NCBI GenBank assembly: GCA_039881145.1
Contig: JAYKKI010000027.1
Location: 24,191,001-24,255,000 of the forward strand
Origin: Druceiella hillmani
Lineage: Eukaryota; Arthropoda; Insecta; Lepidoptera; Hepialidae
Direction of reading: 5' to 3'
Length of the DNA: 64,000 bases
The translations under genes and the position numbers were made by a program. The stretch's first letter is position 1, and each line of letters starts with the position of its first letter. Below, piece after piece: positions 24,087 to 36,610 of the stretch. The notes below the pieces were generated by a model that was not told where the DNA came from, did not search any database, and saw only the letters and a list, made by a program, of their open reading frames with translations.

Positions 24087-24166
24087 TTACAACCGTTGCA
24101 CGGTTGTAACCATTAACACATTAAATTAAAAAGCTTAATGCAACGGTTGTAACCATTGCATGGTTG
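24087..24166. repeat. Palindrome and direct repeat with CAACGG/CCGTTG words
   Basis: TTACAACCGT at 24087-24096 and ACGGTTGTAA at 24100-24109 form perfect 10 bp arms around TGC. The segment TGCACGGTTGTAACCATT recurs about 41 bases later as TGCAACGGTTGTAACCATT. The word CAACGG/CCGTTG fits Myb-type binding sites, but this is only a motif match and could be part of a small transposon end. Confidence 0.6.
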
Positions 24167-24829
24167 GTGTTTCATACTTGTAAACAGCTTATTCTTGATG
24201 CAAACTTGAAAGGAAGCATTTATTAACGTGAAAACATCCATGAATTCGATACGACCAGAGTAACATTTTCAATGCAACGAAATTATATCGAATTTCATAA
24301 CATAATGAACCGATTGGAAATTAAGGATTAATTTCATACGGCTCACTCTTTCTGAGATTCTAGCCAGTTAGGTTATTTCAACGATTGAAATAATCTAATA
24401 ACATAGCGATAATGTGTGAAAGAGGCAGAAATACAGAAGTATGCATATTTTCAAGTGGTCTATCTCATGAAAGCGTGAAGCTAGGACGCTGGTCAAGATG
24501 TCCATCGAAAGCCCTTAAATAGTTCTAATATAATTTTAAGATATTGGCTTTAATCAAAAAAATTAAAATTGTATGACAACTAGGCTAGAAAATATGACGA
24601 TAAACGAAGAAACCTTATGCAAACTGTCTCAGAATCGATAAAAATAATAAATTTTATCGAAATAAGAGACTCATATTTCTTGTATTACACTGATGCAAAG
24701 GTGCAAGGAAATCGGAGAACAGTTTGTTTTCACCTAACATTCGACGACTAGGTTACGACTAAGATCATTTCGTTTTTTTTTTATTATCGTGTTTCAAATT
24801 TATATCACTGAGCTTGTCGAGGCTACGAT

Positions 24830-24990
24830 TTCATACTAACTTCGAGTGACGGTAGTTAGTTGGATGCAAATATTTTATTTTCTACTTAACTTTTTATATA
24901 GAAATTGTAGAATTTTTTTAAATTTTCGGTCAGCCATTTCATTTTATGCAGCACTAAAATTATTAACAACCGGCCAAGTGCCTGTCGAAA
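24830..24990 (+). repeat. Direct repeat, copy 2 of a pair
   Basis: Matches 23140-23290: GAGTGACGGTAGTTAGTTGG, ATGCAAATATTTTATTTT, GAAATTGTAGAATTTTTT, ATTTTATGCA. No gene lies here. Confidence 0.65.
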
Positions 24991-25102
24991 CATGCCAGAG
25001 TCCTTGTATTTGAATTTTTGGTTATATCTTGAAAATATATTTATCAATGTACGGTTAAAATTTTAAAAGAGGAAATTATGCTTCCTTTATACGTAATTTT
25101 AA

Positions 25103-25106
<4 letters not shown>

Positions 25107-25144
<38 letters not shown>
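25107..25144. repeat. (TA)n microsatellite, ~38 bp
   Basis: Pure TA array. Confidence 0.95.
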
Positions 25145-25147
<3 letters not shown>

Positions 25148-26390
25148 GTGGGTTAAAAAGTAAAAATGACAAAGGAACCTTATTTTCATTTTTAAACACC
25201 CGTCCAATGAAATATTTCTCATTTTCGGGTTTAGTGGGAAGAAACTCAAGATACTCAAGATAATATTGCAGATATTATCATGCTGTGAAATTTCAATCTT
25301 TTTAAAATATATTCGGGAGTCTTAATAATCAGCAAATGACGTCGATTGCGTATGTTGTTAAAATAATGAGATAAGTATTTGTAAGGAGCAGTTTTTGAAA
25401 CTGGCATTGTCCTTGGACACAGATGCTATTGACGTTTTTATTATTTACGTCATACTTTTTTTCTGAAATAATTTCTTTTGTAATTTGTATGTTATTAAAA
25501 ATTTACATTATAAATTTCTATTTTCTTAAGCTTACTTTCAATTTTTAAATCTTCTGTTATTTTGGCATACAACATACTGTTTGCGAGTTATAGTTAGTAA
25601 AAATTTTCAAAAATTTATTTTTAAAAATGAGTTCGCAAACTCTGATTCAACGATCAAATCTGCGATCTATATTTAAATAAATTTACACTTTAATCGTTAA
25701 TTTCTAGTATTACCTTAAAGTATTGGTTGGTTTTGTAATAAATATGATATTGAAAATTGACTTTCATTTTTCACTTATACCACCGATTTATTACAAACTA
25801 TACGCAAATTTGGTGATATTTGGTAGCTTACCTAATATTATGACTATTTTATCTCTTTAGAGAATATTATATCACAGAAAAATAAGCTCCTTTATAATAT
25901 AAACTAGCGTGACCCGTGTGAAGTCTTCGCATTATAAATTATTCAACTCAATTTAATAAATCAAAATTGATTGCAGGTATTCAATTCATTTCTAATTTTG
26001 CACACTGCTTATTACGTTTTTATTCCATTATGAAGCTCAGATGACAGATCAAACAAATGTTTTACTAAAATTGACATATAGAGGCGCAAGTATCGAAAGC
26101 ATTGAGCTAAAGCGCCACTTTATTTATACGTGAGTGGATTTGAAATTAAACAAAAATTTTACCGACCGTCAATCATATTGACGTTGTGCCGTTAGATGGC
26201 AGCATTGCTGTTTTGTGTATATAATTTTAATAATTAATTAATTTGCAAAAACAATAGCAATAATAAATTTTTTAGTTGTGGATGCCGGTAGAGCAAGCAA
26301 TTATCTATAAAATGATATATAATTTATGTGGATTAGTTGTGAGGTTTTTTCTAAAAAGGGAGAGTAACATCTTAACCTTAGCGTATTAAT
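25145..26390. other. Unrecognised AT-rich DNA
   Basis: No gene is seen. A CTAGCGTGACCCGTGTGAAG stretch near 25902 and GTTAGATGGCAGCA near 26192 resemble words common in insect dispersed repeats, but I cannot define an element. Confidence 0.5.
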
Positions 26391-26392
26391 AT

Positions 26393-26442
26393 ATATGATG
26401 ATGATGATGATGATATGATGATGATGATGATGATGATGATGG
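26393..26442. repeat. (ATG)n microsatellite
   Basis: About sixteen ATG/GAT units with one slip (GATATG). Confidence 0.95.
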
Positions 26443-28275
26443 TAACTCTGTCCTAGAATCATATCGCTACTTTAATATAACTTTTCAAAATGTCTTAATA
26501 TTTATATTCCAATTAAGAAACATAATTGAATAAAATCTTAATTAATTATATTCACTTGTTTCTAAATACTTGTAAGTGTAATAGCGTAATATAATTGTTT
26601 TCTCTTTATCCTCATTTACATTTGATATGAGTGGGATGGGAATCTAGTGTAAATGATTGTTTTCGAAATGTTATGCTGATTGTTCTATCTGCACAACAAT
26701 TTTGAGTTTTGAGTTTTGGGTTTGAGTAATAGTCTCAATATAGCCTGTGATAGAATGAGTGTAAGAAAATATTTTATATATAATAAAAGAAGGAGATATA
26801 TCCTCTATATTGACTAGACTTGCCGTTATTTAAATTAAATTATTATCTTCGCTTGCGACAATAAATTCAATTTCAGATATGTAATACTGATGGTACTGGA
26901 AACTCCAAGAAGTGGCAGCTTACACCAATTGAATTTGAGATGTATTTGAGCGAAACTTGTACTATTATTATACAAAGTTTAATACAATTTTTAAGAAATT
27001 TTGCTAAAATTTAATTACATCCATAGACACTCGTATAATAAAACAGTAAGCCAAAAACCTGTAAATATTTACTATTTGATTTAATTTTCGGGAAAGAGAT
27101 GAAAGATCGACATGATCTTTATGTTTTTTTAACTTACTCACACTCTCTCTCTATCCTATTGACGGCAAATTTTCGACTCGAAATCCCGAGACGTCTATAA
27201 TTAAGCAATTTATTGTGAATTTAAAGATATGATATTACCGTTCATCTATACCGTATCATTCTTTATTGATTTAAATTTACAAATGATGACGTACTAACGT
27301 ATGTGCTAATTTAAATTAAATTGATGAAGTGAAAATATTTTTGTCCGCAACAAATATTTTTAGTCCGACAGTTTTAAATCTCCTAGATTAAAGATAATAT
27401 TAAATCATCCTAACTGAATTCAAAATTTTCAACAAATCTCTTAAAAGGTGCTGCATAGTGCATGTACTATACGAATCAATATTCATCCGCAATGCAGTTA
27501 TATTTGTGTTTTATGTTGACAGCATCGTTATTTTTGCGCGCATTGCCGGCTTGGTATTACAACTACCTTGCAGATTTGAATTGTTAGGTACTTTGCATGC
27601 TCATAACCGTAACTTTAATAATGGCGTGTCTGCATTAAAGAAGAGCAGCGTTTTGTGACTTGTTTTTGAAGTCTAAAGATCTACTCAGGAACTAGAATAT
27701 GTCGAAAAGTTTTAGCAAGCACTGATGTACTATATTATATGTAACTATATACAGTATGTAAAGGAAAGAAAGTTCTTCATTTCAATCAGTAATAATGCAT
27801 CATGGGTAGATTGCAATAAACCAATTTTTTTAATCATACGACTTTCTTAGCGATCGATGGTGGTTTTGACTTTGTCAATTTTGAAAATCAAAAGTATTTC
27901 CCTTTAAAAATCTTTGTAACTTCTTCATTATTCACCCAAATATTTAACATCATAAAAAGAAAATCATCGGAATAACTATTATTACGATATTTTTTCATTT
28001 GTCACTTGGATAAATTATTATAGGTTTCCTATAAATTATATTCATTAATTATAATTGCGATATCAAAGTAAATTTTATGGGTTACTTAATATTTAATATT
28101 TGAAACCCCCACACATTTATTCCATCCATCCGAACGTTCGAATATTTTTGAAGAGAAGTTACTAGTTAATTTTACGAATGACAGTTGACTTGTTCAATGT
28201 GCGTTTCGTTAGTTTTTGTTAAATAATTTGTAATCTCGAGTGAGTGGAATTACAAATATGTCGTTTTTTTAGTAC
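26443..28275. other. Unrecognised AT-rich DNA
   Basis: Nothing recognised. The short plus-strand frame at 27458-27658 has no family resemblance. Confidence 0.55.
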
Positions 28276-28284
28276 TAGTGAATT

Positions 28285-28437
28285 ATGGACATTGTATTAC
28301 TCTATGTCAAATGACATTATAATATTAACGAAGCCCTTGGAATGTACGCCGAACGTTATCCGAAAGGGCGATAACCGAGTAAGAGTCTAATTATTATTTA
28401 TGTAAATACGAGAATACGTAAGAATAGCTCATCATTC
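28285..28437 (+). pseudogene. DUF4817-like helix-turn-helix relic
   Basis: One reading frame with two internal stops (28312 and the codon after GCGA near 28372) reads MDIVLLYVK, then HYNINEALGMYAERYPKGR, then PSKSLIIIYVNTRIRKN. This follows the pattern of the helix-turn-helix domain often labelled DUF4817 in arthropod genomes: a hydrophobic D-LL-YG-- start, N---A-R-Y-ERYP-R, then PS-K---N---R-RE-G. That domain is commonly found with transposase-derived sequence. It is a broken remnant of about 50 codons, with no neighbouring transposase visible. The assignment rests on recalled motif shape. Confidence 0.5.
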
Positions 28438-28767
28438 CCGTGATATAAAGTGGTACTTCTCCAACATTATCGATAAATATGAAAGAAAATGTGGTTTTTA
28501 ATTTTAGAAAAGAGTAACATTTAAATACCAGGCACTGTGGTAGAAAATTGAAGTCAAAATAATTGTCGTAGGTTGCGAAATTACATTGAGTACAGAGAAG
28601 ATACTTTGAACCTAAAATTTAAATAAGTGTCTTTGAGCATAAATGTAAATACATTTTAAAATAAAATAATTTGTATTATAATTACTATGTATACGTATTT
28701 CCTAGTTTTTTTCAAGCGGATAAATGACATTTCATTTTGACACTTGAAAGTTTACAATAGGCATGCC

Positions 28768-28872
28768 ACGATGCCAAACTGATATTACAACGAAACCTAG
28801 GTCGTGGTAAAGAAATTAAAGAAAGTGGAAATAATACTACATCACATAGTTTCATTTAATTGTGAATTCTGA
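28768..28872 (+). repeat. Solo arm of the 53.3 kb fold-back element
   Basis: The stretch from TATTACAACGAAACCTAGGT to AGTTTCATTTAATTGTGAAT matches the right arm of the fold-back at 53437-53535 with a modest number of changes. Both are followed at different distances by a GGCC(G/T)(T/G)TAGTTT word. Only one arm is present here, so the arm is a repeat in its own right. Confidence 0.75.
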
Positions 28873-28879
28873 TATTTAG

Positions 28880-29510
28880 TATTATTGCTTACAGGCCGTT
28901 AGTTTATACATAATTTTATTTTGATACAAAGTTTAAACTTTAATTATTTTATAAACTAGGCGACTAATTTAAAAAAAAAATTGTTTGTGGGAACACATAA
29001 TTAATGGAGCAAGTGATTGAAGTGGCGAACTTTCCTTCATATACTTCCTGTGTATGTGACTGTTTTTTTCTTTATTCATAAAAATACGTATCAGGTCTAG
29101 TTTTCACTTGAGGGTATTGTTCTTCAATATTGAGAAGAATGCAAATATGTTTAAAACATCAAAATATAAAAAAACACTTTCAATTATCATGATAATACAA
29201 AACAAAAAAGAAAAAAAAGATTTTTTCGCAGGCAAAAAAATTAACTCAATTTCTATGTTGTTGAGGTATCTAATTTAAATTTTCTTTATTGTTAACTCGA
29301 AGGTAGATTTTTGTCCCTTTTTTTACTTAAAAATGTTGTCTACATAAATTTTCCATATTTTAATCGTATGGATATCTAATAAAAAACAGACATTTATGTA
29401 AACATAAAGTGACATGATGCCTTTATTCTTTGATTTCATGTCCTTCGTTTCACCTCGCAAAAGATCGGATATTTCAATATTCTAATGAAAGAAAGGGTGT
29501 TGAAATATCC
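28880..29510. other. Unrecognised AT-rich DNA
   Basis: No gene or repeat recognised. Confidence 0.55.
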
Positions 29511-29517
29511 TCCGTCC

Positions 29518-29620
29518 CCGTTAAAATAGCCCCAGGCGTGCGAAAAAAGCGAGAGGCCGCGATGCAGCAGTCGGCTCGAAGTCCGGAAAATCAGGACCAA
29601 TCACGACGCCAATCCATGGG
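29518..29620 (+). repeat. CpG-rich ~230 bp repeat, copy 8 (truncated, diverged)
   Basis: CCCCAGGCGTGCGAAAAAAGC, GAGAGGCCGCG, GGCTCGAAGTCC and AATCAGGACCAATC follow the family order. The distal half is missing. This is the most diverged copy. A 65-codon frame overlaps it, but the sequence is repeat-derived. Confidence 0.5.
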
Positions 29621-29639
29621 CTATTGAGATATATAATTA

Positions 29640-30282
29640 ATATAATTAAATTTTTTGAATGTGGCTAATGTTGAAAAAAAATTAATTTGGCTAACGATAA
29701 AGTTTTGTTTATATTACTTTGTAATATGTTACTTATTCCCATGTATTTTTATTTAATATTTATTAAAACTTTTTGATACTAACCATCTCTATAGGCAGCT
29801 GACGAGCACATGCACCTCCTCTTGTCTGAGAACGATCCCTGGAGTCGGCCAAACGATAGAGACAATTGATCGCGATTGACTCTTTTAGTCATTCTAGTGA
29901 ATTACTTCTACTTACTGCCGTAACTGACTACAATTGTACAAAGTAGCATAGCGGGCACTGCAGCCTCTGAATATCTCCGCAGCAAAAAGATCGATGTATG
30001 AAAACAGCGATTACAGAAAGTTCACCATAATGGTGGAGATCCTTCATTATCAGCTAAATATTATTTTCGTAGTTGCATAACCTAGTGATATGAAAATTCG
30101 GATTACTGTATTACATTTAGTGACAGTCTCTATTCTATAAATGTTTACTGAAGTTAGGAATTAAATTAAGTAAATCCCTCAAATTATTGAAATACGGCCA
30201 AGCTTATTTAAAAGCCTAACTTATTAAATACTGCCAAGTATCGATATTTACTTATATCGATATTTTTTAGGTTTTGTGGTAA
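29640..30282. other. Unrecognised; one GC-balanced patch
   Basis: 29790-30060 is more GC-balanced than its surroundings and may be a remnant of an element or exon, but no frame stays open and I recognise no family. Confidence 0.4.
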
Positions 30283-30492
30283 AAAGTCGTTACTAAGGTA
30301 TATTGGATTAGTTACAAGGGATACGTCCTTCGATGGTGCAGCGCACCGCGAGACCCAAGGTTCTATTCTCAGCCGCTCATCGAGCGGGGCAGGACTGGTG
30401 ATCTTGTTGGCTAAAAGATATTGCTCTTGTTGCAATAGGTCCGTTATATGTATTAATCAGAAACATTAAAAGAAATAAATAAAAAAAAATAT
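30283..30492 (+). mobile_element. tRNA-like SINE, copy 2
   Basis: Same order as copy 1: TATTGGATTAGTTACAAGGG, a mutated B box (GGTTCTATTCT) near 30359, GCCGCTCATCGAGCGGGGCA, GGACTGGTG, ATTGCTCTTGTTGCAA, then an AAGAAATAAATAAAAA tail. Mutations in the B box suggest an old copy. Confidence 0.72.
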
Positions 30493-30494
30493 TA

Positions 30495-31620
30495 CAAAGT
30501 AAATAAATAAAAAGAAAATTTTTAATGATTTTCATAAACTTTCCGGTCACAACCTCTTTTTCATATGGTAATTTATTTGTTTCGTGAGAAATATATTTTT
30601 AAGAAATATTAGCACATTACATATAATCTAAATAAATCACAGACATTATCCCAATTATTTTCTATTCATTCTAATAAAATTCCGTTTAAGCAAAACAACT
30701 TGCTTTATTCAGGTAATCCAGAAATATATTCATACTATTATTCTACACATTTAGCAATCTTTTTTTGCCTGTAAAATTGTTGCTTCAATTTTTTAAAACA
30801 AGTGTCAATTTCTAAGGGATGCCATAAAGATAACTAAGTATTGCAAAGCTAGTTTTCATTAACGTGGACACACGAGGTTTACGTCACGGGGTGATGGGTA
30901 CATCAAATTGATATCACCAAAAACCCCATCGCTTTTAAAGATAATAAAGAGTTTAGAGTTAATTTGTAGAGGCTTCACCAGTTTCAATATGCACGTGCGA
31001 AAATCGAGTAATTTTTTTTCGGTGCTCGTGATCTCGTTTCTATGCCAAATAATTATAGAAAACATGATTAGACGTTGAAAAAAATTGGCATCAACATAAT
31101 AAAATCGAATACTTATTTGTATTGAAACGTCTCTAATTATGGTTGTTCTGGTTTATGAGTCACAACCAATCAGTTTTGGCCAATATTCCAGTATTCTATT
31201 ACTAGTCATTAGGATCGATATAACTTCATGTAATCTACGTAACATAAAAATAAACATTGAAATTTAATATTTACGTGCAAATTGCATATGAATAAATTTC
31301 TTGTTAGTACTTTGGGACTCTGTAGAAATCTTAGCTCTTTAATGAATTCTGCGCTTATCGGATGATAGAAAAAAATATAACTAAATTATTTTATTTCAAT
31401 TGTTTATATAACACATGATTCAAAATTGTATATGCACGTGAGAATCTTTCATTCACACACTACACGTTTTCATTACAGCTTTAAGGTCATCTTTTGATTT
31501 AATCTGAGTATGGTAACGAAACCAGTCTCCTTAATATCAGTTAAATTAGGTCGTCTCACAGACATATAAAATAATACATGCGTTACGTGTTTTACGTGTA
31601 AAAATACACTTTAGAAAACA
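30495..31620. other. Unrecognised AT-rich DNA
   Basis: Nothing recognised; a 68-codon minus-strand frame at 30859-31065 has no family match known to me. Confidence 0.5.
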
Positions 31621-31639
31621 TTTCATTTGTACAATGAGT

Positions 31640-32105
31640 ACCTGAGTGTACCTGAGATCTGGACAATACTTGTAAAGTAATTGTGCTATTCTAAACCGAA
31701 TTTGTTTTATTTTGGAGAAAATAGGCAAGAGAAAACATCCCATTTAATAATGTTTCGTATTATATATTTTTCTTCAATACATTTCAATGGTAATTCATTT
31801 ATATTGATTATAGTAATATCCTGGAAACCCACAATATTTCTAGAGTCTTTTTGGAATCGAATTAATTTCACTTTGAAGGATTTTTATATCATTACACATT
31901 TTCCCTTAATATAGTTTAATAGAAATTAACTTAAATCATTTGTAGCAGTATCCTGGAAACGTACCATACTTGTGGAGTAATTGTTTTTTCGAAACCAAAT
32001 TTATTTCACTTTAGAGAAAACAGCAAGAGACAACGACTCACTTAACAAGGTTTCGTCTATCATTGTACGTTTTTTCGCAATATAATTTAATTATTATTAA
32101 CTAAG
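31640..32105 (+). repeat. Three diverged ~150 bp tandem units (CCTGGAAAC type)
   Basis: Units near 31640, 31808 and 31950 share ATCCTGGAAAC-CAC-ATA, an ACTTGTAGAGTAATTGT-like stretch, TTCGAAACCAAATTTATTTC and ACTTTGGAGAAAA. Later parts of the units also correspond loosely. Related single copies occur at 36490 and 39800. Confidence 0.55.
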
Positions 32106-32109
32106 TCGA

Positions 32110-33098
32110 TCATACACTATTGGATGCTAGAAAATGTGGCGATATTAATAATTTTTATGATACGACTTCGAAAAAGTAATTATAAAAATATTTTCAAATC
32201 ATGTTAATTAATAAATACTCAGACTAATTATAAGACTGACACTACACGTGATACGACATACGTGATCGTGATATGACGACTGAAAGTAATATGGTATTAC
32301 TCGTAAGTGTGGTCATATCATGTAGTCTTATACGAGTATTGTAGCGGGAGCAACAACATAATTATGTTTAGGATATATATATAATTTGGAGACGATTCCA
32401 TAGTAAGAATATTTCAAAAATATTAATCAAGTATAATGTGCGTAATTTAATAACCCCAATATAAGATCTGTGCTGCAGAAATAATTAAAATAACTATCCA
32501 ACCCTCAAAGCATGAACGCGAGATTTTTTCTGAAAATATTTTCGACTGGCATTACCATAATTATTTCTCAACAGAATTTGAATTGCAGCATTCTTCATAC
32601 TCGGTATTGTGACTTATCTCGAATATTTTAATAATTTTTAATATTCCGTAGGTAAATAGGAAATATTTCGTGGATAAATAAGAAATATTTCGTAAGTAAA
32701 TGAGATTTTAATGGGTTTTATGGTTCCATAAAGGGACGTGGAATCCTTAAAACTTCGTCATGTCAATTGGTCTGTTTGTCTAATATAGTCTTACAATTTC
32801 AGACCTATATCCACAAAATTTTGCAAGCAGTTGTTTCACATGGATATGTCAATTAATGTACAATAAATTGTTTTAAAAATTTACATGCGCCTCCTCTCAA
32901 ATGTAAAGTATACAGGTGTTTATTTATTTTCAAGCCCTTTTTGTGGAAGGTAAATTATTTGACAAATCTTAAAATTATACATACAATACAAAACAGTTAT
33001 TATACATAAAAAAACAGTCAATTATAACATTTAATAGAAATTATTTACTTCAACTTACATCAAAAAATAAAAGGGACGTAACTAACTACAAGCTTTTA
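32110..33098. other. Unrecognised AT-rich DNA
   Basis: No gene seen. GGTAAATAGGAAATATTTCG-like words repeat two or three times near 32650. Confidence 0.5.
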
Positions 33099-33183
33099 TC
33101 TATATGTGTATATATATATATATATATATACTCTGGTGTATATATATTCTTTTATCTATAGGTGTATATATATATTATATATT
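33098..33183. repeat. Interrupted (TA)n with duplicated flank
   Basis: CTTTTATCTATATGTGTATA and CTTTTATCTATAGGTGTATA flank TA runs, so a short segment with its TA run was duplicated. Confidence 0.85.
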
Positions 33184-33519
33184 CTCTGTAAACTGTTAAT
33201 TTTATTTCCATTTATTCTCAATTATTCAAATGTCTATTGCCGTACCTAACAAATAAAAAGGAAAACTGTTTACTGGAGCTTAGGGAGATTTTACCATTGT
33301 ATTTATTATACTAGTCTTCATTGCTCGACTGAGTTGTTTTTCTCGAATGCGGGAAATTGGATTTAGAAAATACAATTACGCCGCCAGTCACTCATTCCAA
33401 TCAAATTTCAAGAATCGTTTTGACTGTGTTTTTTATGTTGTTTAAGCCAATTCAAGCTTATACTTAACTTGACATATACGGGAAAGTTGCACAAACCTAG
33501 GCTTAAGTGAGTTTTTCAT

Positions 33520-33556
33520 CATTACCCGACTACGGCGCAGTCAAGGAAGGGTAATG
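33520..33556. repeat. Short fold-back CATTACCC...GGGTAATG
   Basis: Perfect 8 bp arms (33520-33527 and 33549-33556) bound the GC-rich stretch GACTACGGCGCAGTCAAGGAA. It resembles the ends of small dispersed repeats seen in many animal genomes. Confidence 0.55.
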
Positions 33557-33582
33557 AATTTAAAGGTCTATATATTTTATTT

Positions 33583-33762
33583 AAATGTATCTAATTGATA
33601 CATATGGTGAACGTATTGCAACGAGAGCAATCTGTTACAGCCAAGCCAGTCCAGCCCCGCTCGATGAGTGGCTGAAAATCAAACCCGGGTCCCAGCGGTG
33701 GACCATGCCATTAAAAGGCCGTATGCTTTGAGATCAACTCAACACATCACAGCGAAGGAAAT
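33583..33762 (-). mobile_element. tRNA-like SINE, copy 3 (minus strand)
   Basis: Read on the minus strand: TTGATCTCAAAGCATACGGC, then a B box GGTTTGATTTT with changes, GCCACTCATCGAGCGGGGC, TGGACTGGCTTGGCTG, GATTGCTCTCGTTGCAATAC. The tail side faces lower coordinates. Confidence 0.72.
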
Positions 33763-33764
33763 AC

Positions 33765-34435
33765 GTATACGTTTGTATGTATGGCTGTTCGATCGCAGCC
33801 CAATAACTGCTGAAACAGTTTTAACAAATAAGGTACCAATCGGTTTATATTTAATGTAGAAGTGTCATAGGATAAGTTTTTAAACAAAACATTTTGGCGG
33901 ACTTGCAATGAAAACAGAGTTAAAAAAATTTTGCATGTCTTATCGGAAAAATATGTAATTCGATAGATCTTCAAAAGTAAATATCAACTTTCTTCAACTA
34001 TTTTTTCACAAACAGGGAAAAATAGCTAATTTGGGCAAAAATAATAAAAATATAAAATTCTATATGCACCCAGTTTTATGTATCTATGTGTAACTATGTG
34101 TACGAGAATAAACTACCAAAAAGGGTAAAATGAAAGCAAAGCAATAAAATACTAAACGCTACTGCGTAGAAAAAACTGAATAGTAGAATAACAAGTTAGG
34201 TAATAAGAATTTCAATATAAGTAATCGTCACTGAATTGTGAAGAAGTAGGTGGCATTTAGTTTTAAGATTTCCATATTTTTTCCAGTAGAACATGTGTCA
34301 AAACTAAACGCCACGAACGCGACTATTATCATTCATTGAAATTATTATTACCTTGGTTTACAGGTTACAGTTTTTTCGACGTAGTCGAATTTTAATTTTT
34401 TATTGCTTCGTCTTTATTTTATTAGGAATTTGTCG
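33765..34435. other. Unrecognised AT-rich DNA
   Basis: No gene or repeat recognised. Confidence 0.55.
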
Positions 34436-34439
34436 TCAA

Positions 34440-35815
34440 AGGGGAAAAAACGGCATTTGCCTATCCATCTGCCCTTCTTCAGAAACCGTTTGATGCAGAA
34501 ACTTCAAACAGTGATAAAAACACCTATCCCGCATATATCTCAATAGCCAATAATTAAAGTACTCCTGTGGAAATATTACAGAGGGAAACCAAGACATTTG
34601 CGTTTCTTTTTCGTTTTTCATATAATTTGGGGTTTTATGTGAATAGCACATAGATATTTCCAAAATTCTTAATGTTAGAATTTATTTAGGCTTCATAAGA
34701 ACTATATTTCTATTTTACCTTCCACAAAGTTATTTTCAAAACACCTTTGACATAGTGATGACCATTTTAAATAAAATATGGCAAGTTTATTCCCCTTGCC
34801 CTTGAACATGAAAATGTTCGAGAGCATATACACCGTGTTCCATGTTTTCTTTCATTTCAAGTTTTGGGTGAGATAATAATTAAAATTAAATGACAAGCAA
34901 TAAGGATTCTAAAACTTTTTAATCAAAATTTTTATATAAGATACTCCTAGGAATGTTGTTGAAATTATCCAAAAAATGTGCCTTCTTCACTTCCCCCACT
35001 GTCACTGAAAGAGCTAAAGTCAAAATTATGAAAAATTATCACTACCAGCAAATTAGCTATAGTTTAGCGAAAACTATTGGGATTATTCTAAATTTCATAA
35101 TTAATGCGATATTTACGAAATTTTTATGTCGATCAAATATGTGTTGAGCGATATATACGTATTGGCACGGTCAAAAATGATAATAATATTATAAATAGTG
35201 GAAATGCTATGTGATCTCAAAGTATATACATTTAGGGTGAGTGATACGATTTAGGTGTTTCCATAATCAATGATAGTTTATTTGATGGATGTGTGAAAAA
35301 AATATCATGCCAAATTTATTTGTATGAAGTACCGCCTCCATAAAGAAGAAACAAAATTTTATTCTCCACAAAATTGATGATGATTATGGAATTCAAACGT
35401 ACAAAAATAAACCTTTATAAAATCATTCAAGCGACTGTCCATCTATTCGTTCATCCCTTTTGCTCAGAAACCATTTGAGACATAAGCTTAAAGTCTGGTA
35501 TAAGAATGAGACATAATTTGGCATAAAAACGAAACATTAAACCACATATGTATCAGCAAATATTCTGAAATTGACAGGAATGTAGAAATTTTTAAGGTGG
35601 CCAATTTTAAAACTATTATTTCTCGAATGATTTGTAAATTTCTAAGTTAAAATGGTAAAAAAAAATGTTACTAGGAGTTTACCTAAAGTTTATTAAAAAT
35701 TAAAATAATTACTCCGAATTTCATAATTATTGATACGTTTACGATATTTTTGCGCCTACACAATACGTACTAGGCAATATATTAGCAAGATGAAAAATAA
35801 TGTTTATATTTGTAA
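34440..35815 (+). repeat. Two diverged direct repeat units (~0.7-1 kb)
   Basis: CCATCTGCCCTTCTTCAGAAACCGTTTGA near 34470 corresponds to CCATCTATTCG..GCTCAGAAACCATTTGA near 35437. The TTCATAATTAATGCGATATTTACGA stretch near 35095 corresponds to TTCATAATTATTGATACGTTTACGA near 35721. The GTC(C)ATCTATC..CTCAGAAACC word is common in insect dispersed repeats. I see no coding sequence. Confidence 0.45.
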
Positions 35816-36481
35816 ATAATTTGTTGGCTATATTAGTATACTTCAACGTATACATTTGCCTAAATGCACATGTAACTCTCATTTTACGGTTTCTACTCGT
35901 ATTTGTAGGTTTTAGATTTTTTCTCTGTGAGTCTGTGATAGATGGAAGGACGAATGGGTGGATAAATTTGCATGATGAAATTGTAATATTTCTAGCTACA
36001 CTACCTAACCCAAAAAACCATTTAATTTAGTCAATATTCAAGGGCTGTACTTCATTAACATCAAGAGCTATTCTCAGTGCGTTGCTGGACATATACGTGC
36101 TTTCCAAAACACGTATATTATCGGAAATAATGCCAATCATTTCTCAGAAATATTTCTTGTTACACAGATTTTGAGACGATTAACTAACTATTCTTCTTTC
36201 CAATTTGTTTACTACAGAACAATAAAGATAACAACGGGTTTATATCGGACATAATGAATAATTAATAATTACTTGTTTTATTAATACGATATTAACATTA
36301 TACGATTTCAATTACCTCATTTAATCAAATCTATATTGACTGAATCTTAAAGAAATATAACGGTAAAACTCACGAAACTATATTCATAAATTGCCTACAT
36401 CTTACGTTAAACTAAAGTCAATTTGAGCTCAAACTTCAAGAGATAAAACCAAAAATATTTTCTGAAATTCGATTGGTATAA

Positions 36482-36610
36482 GTGGCGACGTCTTGGTCTG
36501 GCGGTACCTGTGGCGTAATTGTGTTTTCGAAACCGAATTTGTTCCAGCATTCGAGGAGAACAACTCAGTCGAAGCAACGACATGACCGGTCAATACATGT
36601 AAAGGTAAAG
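36482..36610 (+). repeat. Single unit related to the 31.6-32.1 kb repeat
   Basis: CTGGCGGTACCTGTGGCGTA, ATTGTGTTTTCGAAACCGAA, TTTGTTCCAGCATT and CAGTCGAAGCAACGACATGA match 39805-39905 and, in their middle part, the tandem units at 31.6-32.1 kb. The 93-codon frame over it is not supported as a gene. Confidence 0.5.
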
